Positions 19,427 to 29,259 of a stretch of DNA of 64,000 bases are shown here, piece after piece; positions within the stretch are counted from its first letter, which is position 1, and every line of letters begins with the position of its first letter. Made by a program: the position numbers and the translations under genes. This DNA is from Prorocentrum cordatum. Lineage: Eukaryota > Sar > Dinophyceae > Prorocentrales > Prorocentraceae. The stretch covers positions 297,666 to 361,665 of the forward strand of contig CAUYUJ010000670.1 in the NCBI GenBank assembly GCA_963575745.1. Direction: 5' to 3'. The notes under the pieces are model-generated. The model ran no database searches. It was not told where the DNA came from and saw only the letters and a list, made by a program, of their open reading frames with translations.

Positions 19427-20748
19427 GGCATGATGTTGATGGGGCTAGGGGATACAGCGACTACATCACCCCTATCAGCTTGTGAGTGCATGTGGGTCGG
19501 CACAGCTTGCCGACAATAATTGTCGGGGTGCATGGCTGCGCTAGGGCGTGTAGCCTTAGGGTGTGGGGGCCGACTGCGCCGAAGCAGCAGGGCCAGAAGT
19601 GAGCGACTAGGAGGGAGAGGAGGGAGAGGAGGGAGGGGGACGGAGAGAGATAGAGAGGGATACATATATAGGGAGAGGCAGGGACAGGGAGGTAGAGAGA
19701 CAGAGTGAAAAGGGATACATATATTTATATATATATATATATCTATATGGAGATAGGGGATAGGGAGAGATAGCTAGATGAGGATATACAAAGCTATAGA
19801 GATAGAGACAAGATAAGGGAGAGAGAATGAGGCGATAACTCGAGGGAAGCACGATCACGAGGCCCCCTTCCTTGCATCCCCAGCCGGAGACGTGCGCCCT
19901 ACGCCCTCAGACCTGCGCCTTACCCGCTTCGCTCCTCATAAGGAGCCCCGAGCCGAAGGACCCCACTGCCCCGTATCCAGAGGCTCAGGCTTGTCGATTA
20001 AGCAGGGTCGACCGCCCCCAGGGGGGCCCAGGCTGGGAGAACGGCGATGGTCCTTCCGAATGCCCCCCTTCTTCATCCCTTCTCCTCCTCAACCCTCTGT
20101 TCCCCCTCGTTTCCTCCCCCTGCCCCTCGCCATCCTGCCCCGTGTCTCGATCCTCCCTCCACCATCTTATCCTCCCTCCTCCCGTCCTCTTCCTTCCCTC
20201 GTATCCTCCCTCCCTTTCCCCCCCCTCTCCTTCTTCGCCTCCCCCTTCCTCCCTCTGCCTGACCTTTCGCGCGCCCCGCAGGTCAACGTCGGCGAGAGGA
20301 CACAACTGGTCACCGACCTTCTAGACGCAGGAGCTGCCAGCCCCCGGACAGCTTCCATGAGGAAGAGGAGGAGGAGGAGGAGGAGGAGGAGGAGGAGGAG
20401 GAGGGAGTGAAATAAGCAGGAGGAGGAGGAGGAGGAGGAGGAGGAGGGCAAGGGGGGGACGCGATAAAGAGTATCACGAGGGAGAGGGAAACCAGGGGCA
20501 ACTGGAGGACCGATGGGGAAGAGGAGGGGGAGGGGAGGAGGAGCCTGGCAGCTTCTGCTCCGCCCCTCCCTCCCCCCTCGATCCTCCTGCCCCCCTCTTT
20601 TTCTCCTCCTCCTCCTCCTCCTCCTCCTCCTCCTCCTCCTCCATGTCCCCCTCCACTCCTCGTGCATCCAACATCCAGCCACATCCCTCCTTATCCTCCT
20701 CCTCTTCCTTTACTTCTCCATCCCCCCTGCCATCCTCTCCATCCTCAG
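19427..20748. other. spacer of simple repeats ending in a polypyrimidine tract
   Basis: It holds GAGAGA/GATATA runs (19,610-19,830, including TATATATATATAT at 19,729), C/T-rich DNA (20,050-20,260), a GGA triplet tract (20,358-20,450) and a complementary CTC triplet tract (20,600-20,642). It ends in CCATCCTCAG at 20,748, an apparent 3' splice site. No gene recognised. Confidence 0.6.
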
Positions 20749-21223
20749 GGGACTCCACTACGATGAGCTGATGCACTCAGACACAGTTGACAATTGGATT
20801 ACTCGAATTGGGACTGGGAAAACATCGGTTGCAGAATGCTGCCGAACATCTAGGGATCTTGTGACAGATGGCGTGCAGCACCCAGCTATCAGAGAATGGG
20901 CAACGCTAGGTGCTTCCGGGAACCAGGAGCAACATCAAGAGAGAGACCTCCATCGGTGGCTAAAAAAACTCGGGCTCGAGATCGAACCTGATATTTTGAA
21001 TGCTAAGTTGCCGTGTAAAGACGGCATCGGGACCTTCGACATAGACGTGCCCATTCTCTACCCCCACGAGCTCTTCCATGCCATATTTAATGGTGCCGAA
21101 GATCCTGGAGGCATTCAATTCACGACGGCTTTTCTCGGGAGTAAGGGCCAGGAGGGGGTTGAGGAGTTCTGGCAGTGCGCTTGCAGAGAACCATGGGGGA
21201 AGGACGACGGGGCCTCAGGATAG
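20749..21223 (+). CDS. coding segment upstream of the 480-aa protein, probably an exon
   Basis: After the polypyrimidine tract and CTCAG the frame becomes protein-like: GLHYDELMHSDTVDNWITRI, GTGKTSVAECCRTSRDLVTD, EQHQERDLHRWLKKLGLEIE, IGTFDIDVPILYPHELFHAI. GTGKTS resembles a P-loop tail but lacks the preceding Gly-x-x-x-x and any Walker B, so I do not call it an ATPase. In related dinoflagellate proteins, as I recall, a segment naming 'vPiLyPHelfhaif' precedes the domain encoded at 21,466-22,869, so these two belong together. The last 20 residues before the TGA at 21,221 are probably intron. Confidence 0.6.
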
Positions 21224-21465
21224 CAAGCAACAGCTGGACCCCAGGGCGCACAGACCGAGAAGGATGGGGCGGAGGAGGAGGGCGACGAGGAAGTGGGAGG
21301 GGGCATGGACAGGAGGAGGTCAAGGAAACAGAAGGATAACGGCCCCCGGGGGGACGGGGCGAGCTCCACTCCCCATTTTCCCCTTGCCACTTCTCGCCCC
21401 CAAATGCCCCCTCCTGCCCATCTCCTGAGATGTCCGCGATGGCAGCCCATCCCCCACCGCCCCAG

Positions 21466-22869
21466 GAGCACGTGGCGGTCAACGAGAATGATCACAAATG
21501 GATGGTGCCGATTGTCTTGCATTACGATGGGGTTGGTATTAGCAATGAATGTGAATTGGGCGTTTGGCATTGGAGTTCAATTTTAACTCGCGCTGATTCC
21601 TGGGACTGCAAACAACTTATAGGTTCTGTGCCAGTTGAACTGATGACCACCGAGGCCCTCCAAATATATGTTCAAAGGCAAGTGGCAAACGCAATCACAT
21701 GGAGTGTCAAATGGGCCGAAAAAGGTGTGTTCCCAGATGTTGACATGAATGGCGCTCCCTTTCCGGATGGGTCTTGGAGGGCTAAGATGGCAAAACAATT
21801 TATAGCTGACGGTTGGTCTGTTTGCTGCGTGGGGTTCAAAGGTGACCACCCTGCTGCCAAAGTCACCCACGATTTACCCAGGACGTATCAATGCGCACAT
21901 ATGTGCATGAAGTGTTGTGCCGTGAACCCCAAGAAAACAACAAGCGAATTGCTCCGCAAGATGACGTTCGCTGACGCATCTGATAAAGCAAACTGGAGGG
22001 ACACATTGGTTTCTCACGAAATGTATGCTTGTTCGGCTCATGCGAAAAGCCCTTATATAGACATGCACGGCTTTAGGGTAGATCGGATTTTCGATGATTT
22101 GCCGCATGATTTGTATTTGGGGTCAGGGAAAGACCATTGTGCTAGCATTATTATGGATATGCTGGAAAATGGGTTGTTGGATTATGGCGGGGATTATGAT
22201 GATAATCTCAAGGGTCTGTATTCCTGGATGCAAGAGTGGTGCAAGAATAATGGTATATTCTGCCCGCCCCACGGTTTCTCAGTACAATCGCTCGGTCGGG
22301 GAAGCAAGTGGAGACGATTTCCGATATTAGCCAATGTTGTGAAGGGGGCGCACACCAAGATCATCATTTTTTTCGTGGCCCATGTTGCTGAATATCAATG
22401 TGACGGTTCAGAATATTCTAAATTGCGTTCCTTGTGTGCTTGGGCCCTCGCGTCTCTCCTCGGCGTCCTGGACGCAGCCGGCTTATGGTTAACAGATGAT
22501 GAACAAGCTAAGGCACACGAGGCTGGGACCATATGGTTGTTATCTTACCAGGCACTTGCAATCAGAAACATTGAGTTGAAGAGATGCTTATATTTCATTC
22601 GGCCCAAGTGGCATTATCTTGCCCATACAATCGACAACCTGCTATACAGCAAGATGAACCCTCGATATCAACATTGCTTCATGGAGGAATCTTTCATGGG
22701 GGAGGTGGGGCGGATGTACGCCAAGGCCCCCGATCGCAACCGCCTGAAACGCGGCATGGACCGATATTTATTGCAGCTTGGCCACCGCATTCGGAGAACA
22801 GCTCGCGACGAGGCCGAGGCCTGGGGTCGGCGGGCAGGGAGGCGCACTGGCCTCCGCTGCACTTCTTAA
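21466..22869 (+). CDS. member of a high-copy dinoflagellate protein family, about 467 residues
   Basis: A long, fully protein-like frame (open from ATG 21,430; a CCCAG| at 21,465 suggests an exon start, reading EHVAVNENDHKWMVPIVLHY). Landmarks I recall from a large family of unnamed dinoflagellate proteins: VPIVLHYDGVGISNECELGVW, VCCVGFKGDHPAAKVTHDLP with a YQCAHMCMKCCAVNP Cys cluster, DLYLGSGKDHCASIIMDML, a VAHVAEYQCDG segment, CLYFIRPKWHYLAHTIDNLL and HCFMEESFMGEVGRMY. Conserved Asp/Glu positions (YDG, GKDH, MEE) would suit a DDE/DDD-type nuclease or transposase, but this is only a hypothesis. GC is visibly lower than in the neighbouring segments. The frame ends at TAA 22,867. Confidence 0.65.
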   Translation, partial: EHVAVNENDHKWMVPIVLHYDGVGISNECELGVWHWSSILTRADSWDCKQLIGSVPVELMTTEALQIYVQRQVANAITWSVKWAEKGVFPDVDMNGAPFPDGSWRAKMAKQFIADGWSVCCVGFKGDHPAAKVTHDLPRTYQCAHMCMKCCAVNPKKTTSELLRKMTFADASDKANWRDTLVSHEMYACSAHAKSPYIDMHGFRVDRIFDDLPHDLYLGSGKDHCASIIMDMLENGLLDYGGDYDDNLKGLYSWMQEWCKNNGIFCPPHGFSVQSLGRGSKWRRFPILANVVKGAHTKIIIFFVAHVAEYQCDGSEYSKLRSLCAWALASLLGVLDAAGLWLTDDEQAKAHEAGTIWLLSYQALAIRNIELKRCLYFIRPKWHYLAHTIDNLLYSKMNPRYQHCFMEESFMGEVGRMYAKAPDRNRLKRGMDRYLLQLGHRIRRTARDEAEAWGRRAGRRTGLRCTS

Positions 22870-23397
22870 TTCATATGTGTTTTTGTGCTTTTGACACGAA
22901 GTAGCCGGGGAGCAGGCTTGTGAGTGAAATGGGCCATCAAGTCTCAACCAGGGGTTGGCACGGGGTGAAGGATGGGGGATTGGACGGGGGAGGGGGGGGG
23001 GAGGGAAGGACATGCGAGAGGAGATAGGGAAGTGGGGAGGGAGATGGGGAGAAGGGAAGTGCCGTCGCGAAGCGAATGCGATGTAAGATCAAGCTCTGGT
23101 TGAGACTGCATCTTGGTTATCCTCGTGATTGCTCCCCGTCGTCGTCTTTCGTCAGCGTCGTCGTCGATGTTCGTGCTCGGCGTCGTCGTTATTCGTGACC
23201 TCGTCGTCGTCGTCTTCGGCCTTCACCGTCCTCACCTCCTCATCGACCTCCGAGTCCCGAGCCGCGAGAAAGCTCCCAGATACTTTCACCAACCGCCCTC
23301 CGCTGCCGCGGGCCCCCCCGACCCGGGGGAAGTAGAGATCCAGGCGGAGTCCAGCGAGGATACGCGCCCATCATCGGGCCAACGGTGGGGAAGAGCG
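22870..23397. other. non-coding or low-complexity spacer
   Basis: G-rich (22,960-23,060), then CGTCGT-rich sequence (23,130-23,215). A Pro/Glu-rich stretch (RVPSREKAPRYFHQPPSAAA, 23,248-23,330) may be coding but is too short to support. Confidence 0.4.
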
Positions 23398-23401
23398 ATC
23401 A

Positions 23402-23432
<31 letters not shown>

Positions 23433-23443
23433 TTGTCGTCGTC

Positions 23444-23487
<44 letters not shown>

Positions 23488-23490
23488 TGG
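23398..23490. repeat. (GTC)n triplet tract
   Basis: About 90 bases of GTC/CGT triplets with two short interruptions. Open in all frames; not evidence of coding. Confidence 0.9.
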
Positions 23491-23815
23491 CTCGATGATT
23501 GGCAAGCCCTGCCCCAGGAGTGCCCTTCCGACTCCGACGCCCAAGACCGAAAGGAGGTCAAGCGGAGGCGCCGAGAGGAGGCCCCAGTGCCCAAAGGGGA
23601 AATATCTCATGCGTGTTGCCGTCGCGGGCGCCCCTCGTCGCCGCGGCTTAAAGCAGCTCGAAGAACTGGGCAATTCTGGACCTCGCCCCGCCCGCGCCCC
23701 GCCCCAGGGAAGATATGGCATGGCGGTATCACGCCGACCGCCAGCGGGAAAAGGATCGAGCAGAGCTTGAAGCCCTGCCCGCCTGGGGGGCAAACTGCCT
23801 CACCAATTCCGCCCC
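23490..23815 (+). CDS. possible exon remnants, unrecognised
   Basis: Two plausible segments in different frames: LDDWQALPQECPSDSDAQDR then KEVKRRRREEAPVPKGE (23,490-23,615), and EDMAWRYHADRQREKDRAEL then EALPAWGANCLTNSAP (23,710-23,812), the latter after CCCCAGG, a possible splice site. Both are highly charged. They could be exons of the preceding gene or a decayed copy. A 15-base C run at 23,812-23,826 ends the stretch. Confidence 0.3.
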
Positions 23816-23826
23816 CCCCCCCCCCC

Positions 23827-25169
23827 ATCCTTGAGTTAACCCCTGATCATTGGGCCACCCATTCGCCGAGGTGCGACAGGAAGAGCTGATGGCGGAAAGG
23901 AGGGGGGAACAACAATGATGGGGGGGGGGCGGGGCTGGAGGGGCAGTTCGTTCCCCGCGCAAGATGCCCAGCTCTAGTTTGGGAAAGCCCAGCTGTGTTT
24001 CACCGCGGGCGCCGCGGCCCAAGGCCCAGCCCCCCCGCCCAAACCCTTGCTTTTTCAATCTCAAATGGGAGATACCCCGCTTGCCTGACTGCGAGCTGGA
24101 CATGTTTGTCCGTTGCCGCCCTGGTTGTTTGTGCGAGCGGTGCAGGAGCCGCCGCCTTGAACAGCAACAGTGAAAATATTATTCGTTTTTAGCCTCGGTT
24201 GTCTGTGCGAACGGCTCGAGAATCCCCGCCGACTTTCCACGGCAACCGTGCGGCCCTATATTCCCATGGAGCCTGTCGGCATCGCTCCGACGACCCCGCT
24301 GGAGTTGCTCGTGGCCCGCGGCCCCCACAGACCCAGACTCAGACTCAGACTCGGACTCTGACCAGACTCGTACTCAAACTCAGACTCGCTCGCGACGCAC
24401 GGGGTCGGATATCGTCGCGTCTCACAACAAAAAAAACACACGTTAACTTGGGCACCCAATTCGCGGGGGGCCTTGCGAGGGGCCGTGGATTCCACCGTCG
24501 ACTTTTGACATGTCCTGGAAATTATGTCCCCAAGATGGCACGGGAGTCGCACAATTGCTTTGGGCATGCGCAGAGGGCCCCGCGAGGGGCCATGGATTTC
24601 ACCGTCGACTGCATGTATATCGTGTTCGAACGGTTAGTTGCTGTTTGGACCCGCATCGAGCCGCACAGGGCCGCTCGGGCGGGGAAGGCGCCCGAATCTT
24701 TCGGTGCCGAATACAAGGCCCCAGACAAGAAGAAAATCCATAGGACATGGGAGCGCGTTCAAGTGTCGCTCTGCACTTGCCAGCGTTGGGAGCCATGAGA
24801 TGGCGCTGAGCGCTGGCACGTCGTTTGCTCATACAAAAAACATACACATTTACATATTTAAACACAGACCCTTCAGGTTCCCCCCACAAGGCCGCGGATT
24901 TCGCCAGCGACCGTTGACTACATGTATATCGTGTTCAAACGGTTGTTTTTGTGTTGAACCCTCTCGCTCCCGGGCGGCCGTCATGAAAAGCTTGACGGCT
25001 TGGAGCGGCGAGTCACAGGACGTCATCGCCATCTTCGACGCACTGCACGCTTGTAAAATGCGATTATGTCGGTCGGTCGCGCGGCACATTTGGTTGCGCC
25101 ATAGGTTGCGCCCCCGGCCCCATGTGGGAGAACAAAACCAAATTCGATTTTTGAAGAAGGAAAAAACGC
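23827..25169. other. non-coding stretch with dispersed short repeats
   Basis: No convincing gene. A (CAGACT)n-like tract lies at 24,329-24,390. A 70-100-base motif (GAGGGGCCrTGGATT, CACCGTCGACT, CATGTATATCGTGTTC) recurs at 24,478, 24,590, 24,885 and partly at 26,352. AGATGGCGCTGaGCGCTGGCA occurs at 24,798 and again at 26,443. Confidence 0.5.
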
Positions 25170-26200
25170 AATGTTGCGTCAGCCTCCTTAAAAGGTTACA
25201 GAAATTTCAAATTCAGTTTCTGCTCCAAAACAAGTGGCTGTGTGGACAGATTTGCGTGTGCAGGCGCGCACGAAAACAAGTTTTCGTGTGAACCTGTCCA
25301 TGAACCCATGTTGCGTCGGCCTCCTTAAAGGGCCACAGAAATTTCAAATTCAGTTTCTGCTCCAACATGGGCGGTTTCAAGGTTTTCGTGCGCACGTTCG
25401 CACGAAAACAAGTTTTCGTGTGAACCTGTCCACGAAACCACCCATGTTGCGTCGGCCTCCTTAAAGGGCCACAGAAATTTCAAATTCAGTTTCTGCTCCA
25501 ACATGGATGGTTTCAAGGTTTTCGTGTGCACGTTCGCACGAAAACATGTTTTCGTGTGAACCTGTCCACGAAACCACCCATGTTGCGTCGGCCTCCTTAA
25601 AGGGCCACAGAAATTTCAAATTCAGTTTCTGCTCCAACATGGTTTCAAGGTTTTCGTGTGCACGTTCGCACGAAAACAAGTTTTCGTGCGAACCTGTCCA
25701 CGAAGCCACCCATGTTGCGTCGGCCTCCTTAAAGGGCCACAGAAATTTCAAATTCAATTTCTGCTCCAACATGGGCGGTTTCAATATTTTCGTGTGCGCA
25801 CGCGCACGAAAACAAGTTTTCGTGTGAACCTGTCCACGAAACCACCCAGAAATTTCAAATTCTGCTCCAACGCATGTGTGGTTTCAAAGTTTTCGTGCGC
25901 ACGTTCGCATGAAAACAAGTTTTCGTGTGAACCTGTCCACGAAACCACCCATGTTGCGTCGGCCTCCTTAAAGGGCCACAGAAATTTCAAATTCAGTTTC
26001 TGCTCCAACATGGGTGGTTTCAAGGTTTTCGTGTGCACGTTCGCACGAAAACAAGTTTTCGTGTGAACCTGTCCACGAAACCGCCCATGTTGCGTCGGCC
26101 TCCTTATAGGGCCAAAGAAATTTCAAATTCAATTTCTGCTCCAACATGGGTGGTTTCGTGGACCGGTTCGCACGTAAAACTGGTTTCGTGCAAAACCTTT
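25170..26200. repeat. ~136-bp tandem repeat rich in palindromes, 8 units
   Basis: Units starting ATGTTGCGTCGGCCTCCTTA begin at about 25,171, 25,308, 25,444, 25,579, 25,711, 25,950 and 26,086; one unit near 25,840 has lost its first half. Each unit ends with alternating inverted copies of GTTTTCGTG and CACGAAAAC (three to four per unit), and CCACCCATGTTG near the start is the exact complement of CAACATGGGTGG 65 bases later. Units are 90-98 % alike. Open frames across it on both strands are by-products of the repeat. Confidence 0.92.
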
Positions 26201-26865
26201 AATCCGCGCGCGCGAATGTATGCAGATATGTATATACACATGCGTTCTGTTATCGTGGTTTTTTTTTAAAAAAAAGAAGCAAACACATACATAAACAAAC
26301 ACATAAACAAAAACATAAACATAAACAAGAAAAAGAAACATGCGCGGAGGTCTCCGCGAGGGGCCGCGGATTTTGAAGCACAATTAATATGTTTTGGGCC
26401 TGGGGCGCACATGTCCAAGAGGACATGGGAACGCCAACAAGAGATGGCGCTGGGCGCTGGCATTCCACATATTTTCGTATACGGACTTCTGTTCAGCGCC
26501 ATCTTTTGTTGGCTGCAAACAGCTACTGGTGCCCATGCATGAGCAACACCTGGTGGGCACGGCGCTGGCCGAGTCGAGGCGCCATGCGCTGACAAGGGAA
26601 AGAGACAGACAAAACATCAAAACAACAATCTCCCCAATGACATCGCATCGTCGATTGTACTCGCATGCGGTCGTGCATGCAGTCGCACGTGCACGCGCGT
26701 GCTCGCACGTGCACTCGCACGTGCACGCATGTGCTCGTATACGACACCCATGTTCTCGTATACGGACACGAAAACGAAAGCGCGCCTAGTGGTGCGCTTT
26801 CGCCAACTAGGCTCGTTTTCCGCGCCATCGGATCTACCCGGCAGAAGGTGACAGCCCGCCAGGCA
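26201..26865. other. non-coding, simple and inverted repeats
   Basis: T/A runs and an ACATAAACAAAC-type A-rich tract (26,262-26,335). An imperfect inverted repeat has arms GCCAACAAGAGATGGCGCTG (26,434) and CAGCGCCATCTTTTGTTGGC (26,495). Alternating CGTGCACG/TCGCACGTGCAC repeats lie at 26,660-26,735 and CGTATACG palindromes at 26,737-26,765. No gene. Confidence 0.55.
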
Positions 26866-27340
26866 CTCCACGCCCACCCCGAGGAGCTGCCGAGCAGGAG
26901 CGAGACATGCTATATCAACGCGTCAATCCTCATGGGCCCACAATTGGCGAAGTGGATCGGCACCGCGCTGGCGGATCTGAAGGCGGCGGCTGCCGGCGGC
27001 CCTCTGTGGGCGTTCGACTACGGCGGGCTGCTGAAGTGCCTCCGGCGCGCAGCGTGCGACATCGGGGTGCGCGAACTGGCGCCGCACCAGGCGCGCCAGT
27101 CGGGCCCCGCGGTAGATGCGGCCAGGCACTTAATTAAGGACATTGGCCGACCTCGAGCCACATGGGGCGTGGCGCAGCGACGAGCTTCCTGCCCCACCAG
27201 CGGCGCGCGCTGTTCGCCAGCGGGCAACGCGAGCACCCGGTCAAGATCCTGGGGCACGCCGCTCAGTGCGAGCGACGAGCAGAGGCGATCATCCTCCACG
27301 GACGGGTCGCCCCGCTGCCGCTGGGGGGTGTCCGCGCGTG
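26866..27340 (+). pseudogene. tyrosine recombinase C-terminal half, frame-broken
   Basis: First frame: LHAHPEELPSRSETCYINAS, ILMGPQLAKWIGTALADLKA, LWAFDYGGLLKCLRRAACDI and ELAPHQARQSGPAVDAARHL. HQAR within it fits the HxxR box of tyrosine recombinases; dinoflagellate YR elements read PYQARHSGxSID here. The frame then shifts (GAWRSDELPA in the second frame matches the family's GRWRSDxS) and shifts again (LGHAAQCERRAEAIILHGRV then APLPLGG, the typical region after the catalytic Tyr). I could not find the RRYEK catalytic Tyr. It is the complementary half of the recombinase that breaks off at 5,139, on the same strand. Confidence 0.65.
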
Positions 27341-27605
27341 AAAGATGCGTATTCCTTGACGCCTTCGCCGGCAAGGGCGGCGTCGCCCGCGCCATCAGGG
27401 GGCGCGGTTTCCAGTCGAGAGCGCGGGGGAAATCGCGCGGCGATCGCGACGTCTTGACGTGCAGCAGAGTTCCGCGCCGTCTCGTGTCGGGCATCAGGTC
27501 CAATATATGTTGCGGCGTCATGTTGGCGCCGCCGCGCTCTAACATTTCGATTGCCAAAGTTCGGTCAGCCCCGGGAAGAAGTCAAACTCGACCCCAGGGT
27601 TTCTC
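27341..27605 (+). pseudogene. methyltransferase-like tail of the YR retroelement
   Basis: The frame reads CVFLDAFAGKGGVARAIRGR, then a decayed middle, DVLTCSRVPRRLVSGIRSN and CCGVMLAPPRSNISIAKVR. FAGKGG is a SAM-binding motif I. The family's LAPPCSS motif IV has its Cys replaced by Arg (PPRS at about 27,529-27,540). I recall FLxxFAGxGG...DVL...G...PPCSSFS as the domain following the recombinase in dinoflagellate YR retroelements, consistent with the methyltransferase domains known in DIRS-like elements. Directly follows the recombinase relic, whose frame rejoins near 27,340. Ends at TAG 27,628. Confidence 0.62.
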
Positions 27606-27628
27606 CCGCCCAGAGATGTCAAGGAAAT

Positions 27629-29259
27629 AGTGGCTAAATGTAACTGTAGGTAACAAGTGTTTGCGAGCTGTGCTCAATATAATTGATGCGTGCAATCGTT
27701 CGGGTGCTCTCTGGTCTCCGGGGAACCGCATAGCACCCACATGTAAAGACCCCTGAGTTAGTGGAACTCGCTCAGAAGTGTTTCGTTTCAGCGGTTGTCT
27801 CGGATTTCTGTTCGGAACCAGATAGTGTTCGCGAGCTCGTTGATATATGTATATATATAGGCCATCTTCACCCTGATGAGCTCACAAGGTCGTCTAGAGC
27901 TTGCGCCGGGCGTGCCGGGATATGTAGTCGCACCCGCAGGCCGCGCCCGCAGCTCCAGAGGGCCTCTCCAGAAGGGGCGAAATGGATCACCATTGCCCGG
28001 ACGTGTCCGCAGGCTCTCTGCAGGGCCTCGCCCAAAACTCTGGCGTCTCGGGCCATGTGTGAGCTTTCAAAATTTGAGCGAACGTCCGTTTCTGGGATGA
28101 CGGGGGGTCGCGAGTGTGCGCGCGCGTGTGCGTGTGTGTGCGCGTGAGCAAATGGCAGTAGATGTGCGTATATATATATACAGTTCCCGCGAAGACTCAG
28201 TTAGTTATACATGTTCACGAGATAATCGCCATCGTAAGATAAACAGTTTATTGCTGGCGCAGTTCCCCGACCCAGCTCTGTGGCAGCATGGGGGCGCGGG
28301 CGCATGAATGATGCCAGAGAGCGCCCTTGTCGCGGCTCGTGGGGCCCCTTCCCCGTCGGCGCGCGGGCGCTCTGATGACTGCGCGTCGCCCCGCGGGGCC
28401 CTGCCTCCGCCGTTGTGCATGCGCTGTCTGGGGGGGTGGCCCTGCCATTCGGCTCCCTGTAGCTGGTCGTTTTTTGGCTCCCGCCGCCAGCCCAAGGCTA
28501 TTTTTTCCCCTTCTTCCGAATGCTGTGCTGTTGAAGGGCCTTGAATGTGTGCGCGTGAGCACGTGGCAGCAGCTGCGCGTATATCTACACATGTATGTAG
28601 CCCCCGCGGCGACTCTGTTATGGTCACGAGGTAATCGCCGCAGTCAAATACTGGGTTTGTTGTTGGCGCACTTCCCCGCCCCAGCTCTGGAGCAGCATTC
28701 GCATGTTTGTGATTGGGAGCATGGTGATGTTTGTCCTGTAATGGCCATGAGGCCATCTTGGGCGTCTTGGACCGATCTATCGGTGATTCGTGGCTTTCTT
28801 GGGTCGTCTGGGGGGCCACTCGGGGCCCTGCCGGCCCGTCTTGGGCCTTTCGGGCTCGAAAGAGTCATGGGGTGTCGTTCTTGGGGCCCCAGAGGGCGCG
28901 CGGGGGGGCTTCGAGAGATGAAAGCTCGGGGCGCGGGCCCGCGGATAATTTTTGCGCTCGATGACGGAGGCTGGGGATTGAGCAAGGAGCCTGGGCAAGG
29001 GTCGTTCTGGCGCCTCTGGGACCTTGGGGGCTTCTTGGGGGCCGTTGGGCCCCCCGCCCTCGAGCGCTAAATGCGTCGGGACTGGCGCCCCCCCCCCCGC
29101 CCGGGGCGCCCTGGCGGCTTCCTGTGGGCCCGTGGGCCCCCCCCGCTCCCGGGCGCTAGGTGCGTCGGGGGCGCCCCGCTCCGCCCCCTTGCAGAGCGAA
29201 GCTCGAGCGAGCTCAAGTCGACGCCCCCAGATGCTCACGCGCTGGATCGGTGGATTCAG
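27629..29259. other. non-coding stretch
   Basis: No supported gene. Two diverged copies of a ~155-base unit (GCGCGTGAGCA, ATATATACA/TCTACACATG, TCACGAG(A/G)TAATCGCC, CCCAGCTCTG) lie at 28,138-28,293 and 28,549-28,703. A second small direct repeat of about 84 bases (GGGCCCCCC...GCGCTA.(A/G)TGCGTCGGG) lies at 29,030-29,185. Confidence 0.5.
28138..28703. repeat. pair of ~155-bp direct repeats
   Basis: Copies at about 28,138-28,293 and 28,549-28,703 share the order GTGCGCGTGAGCA, TGGCAG(T/C)AG, CGTATAT, CTC(A/T)GTTA, TCACGAG.TAATCGCC, TTG(C/T)TGGCGCA, TTCCCCG.CCCAGCTCTG. Identity is perhaps 75 %. The 255 bases between them are GC-rich and show no gene. Confidence 0.7.

Noticed and set aside
20749-21223. 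P-loop ATPase suggested by GTGKTS
   Set aside because: The upstream Gly spacing and any Walker B or downstream motor motifs are missing.
25170-26200. CRISPR-like array of repeats and spacers
   Set aside because: Units are contiguous and similar along their whole length; there are no unique spacers and the context is eukaryotic.
27870-27910. Possible hammerhead ribozyme core (CTGATGAG)
   Set aside because: The required GAAA after stem II and the pairing of stems I and III are absent.
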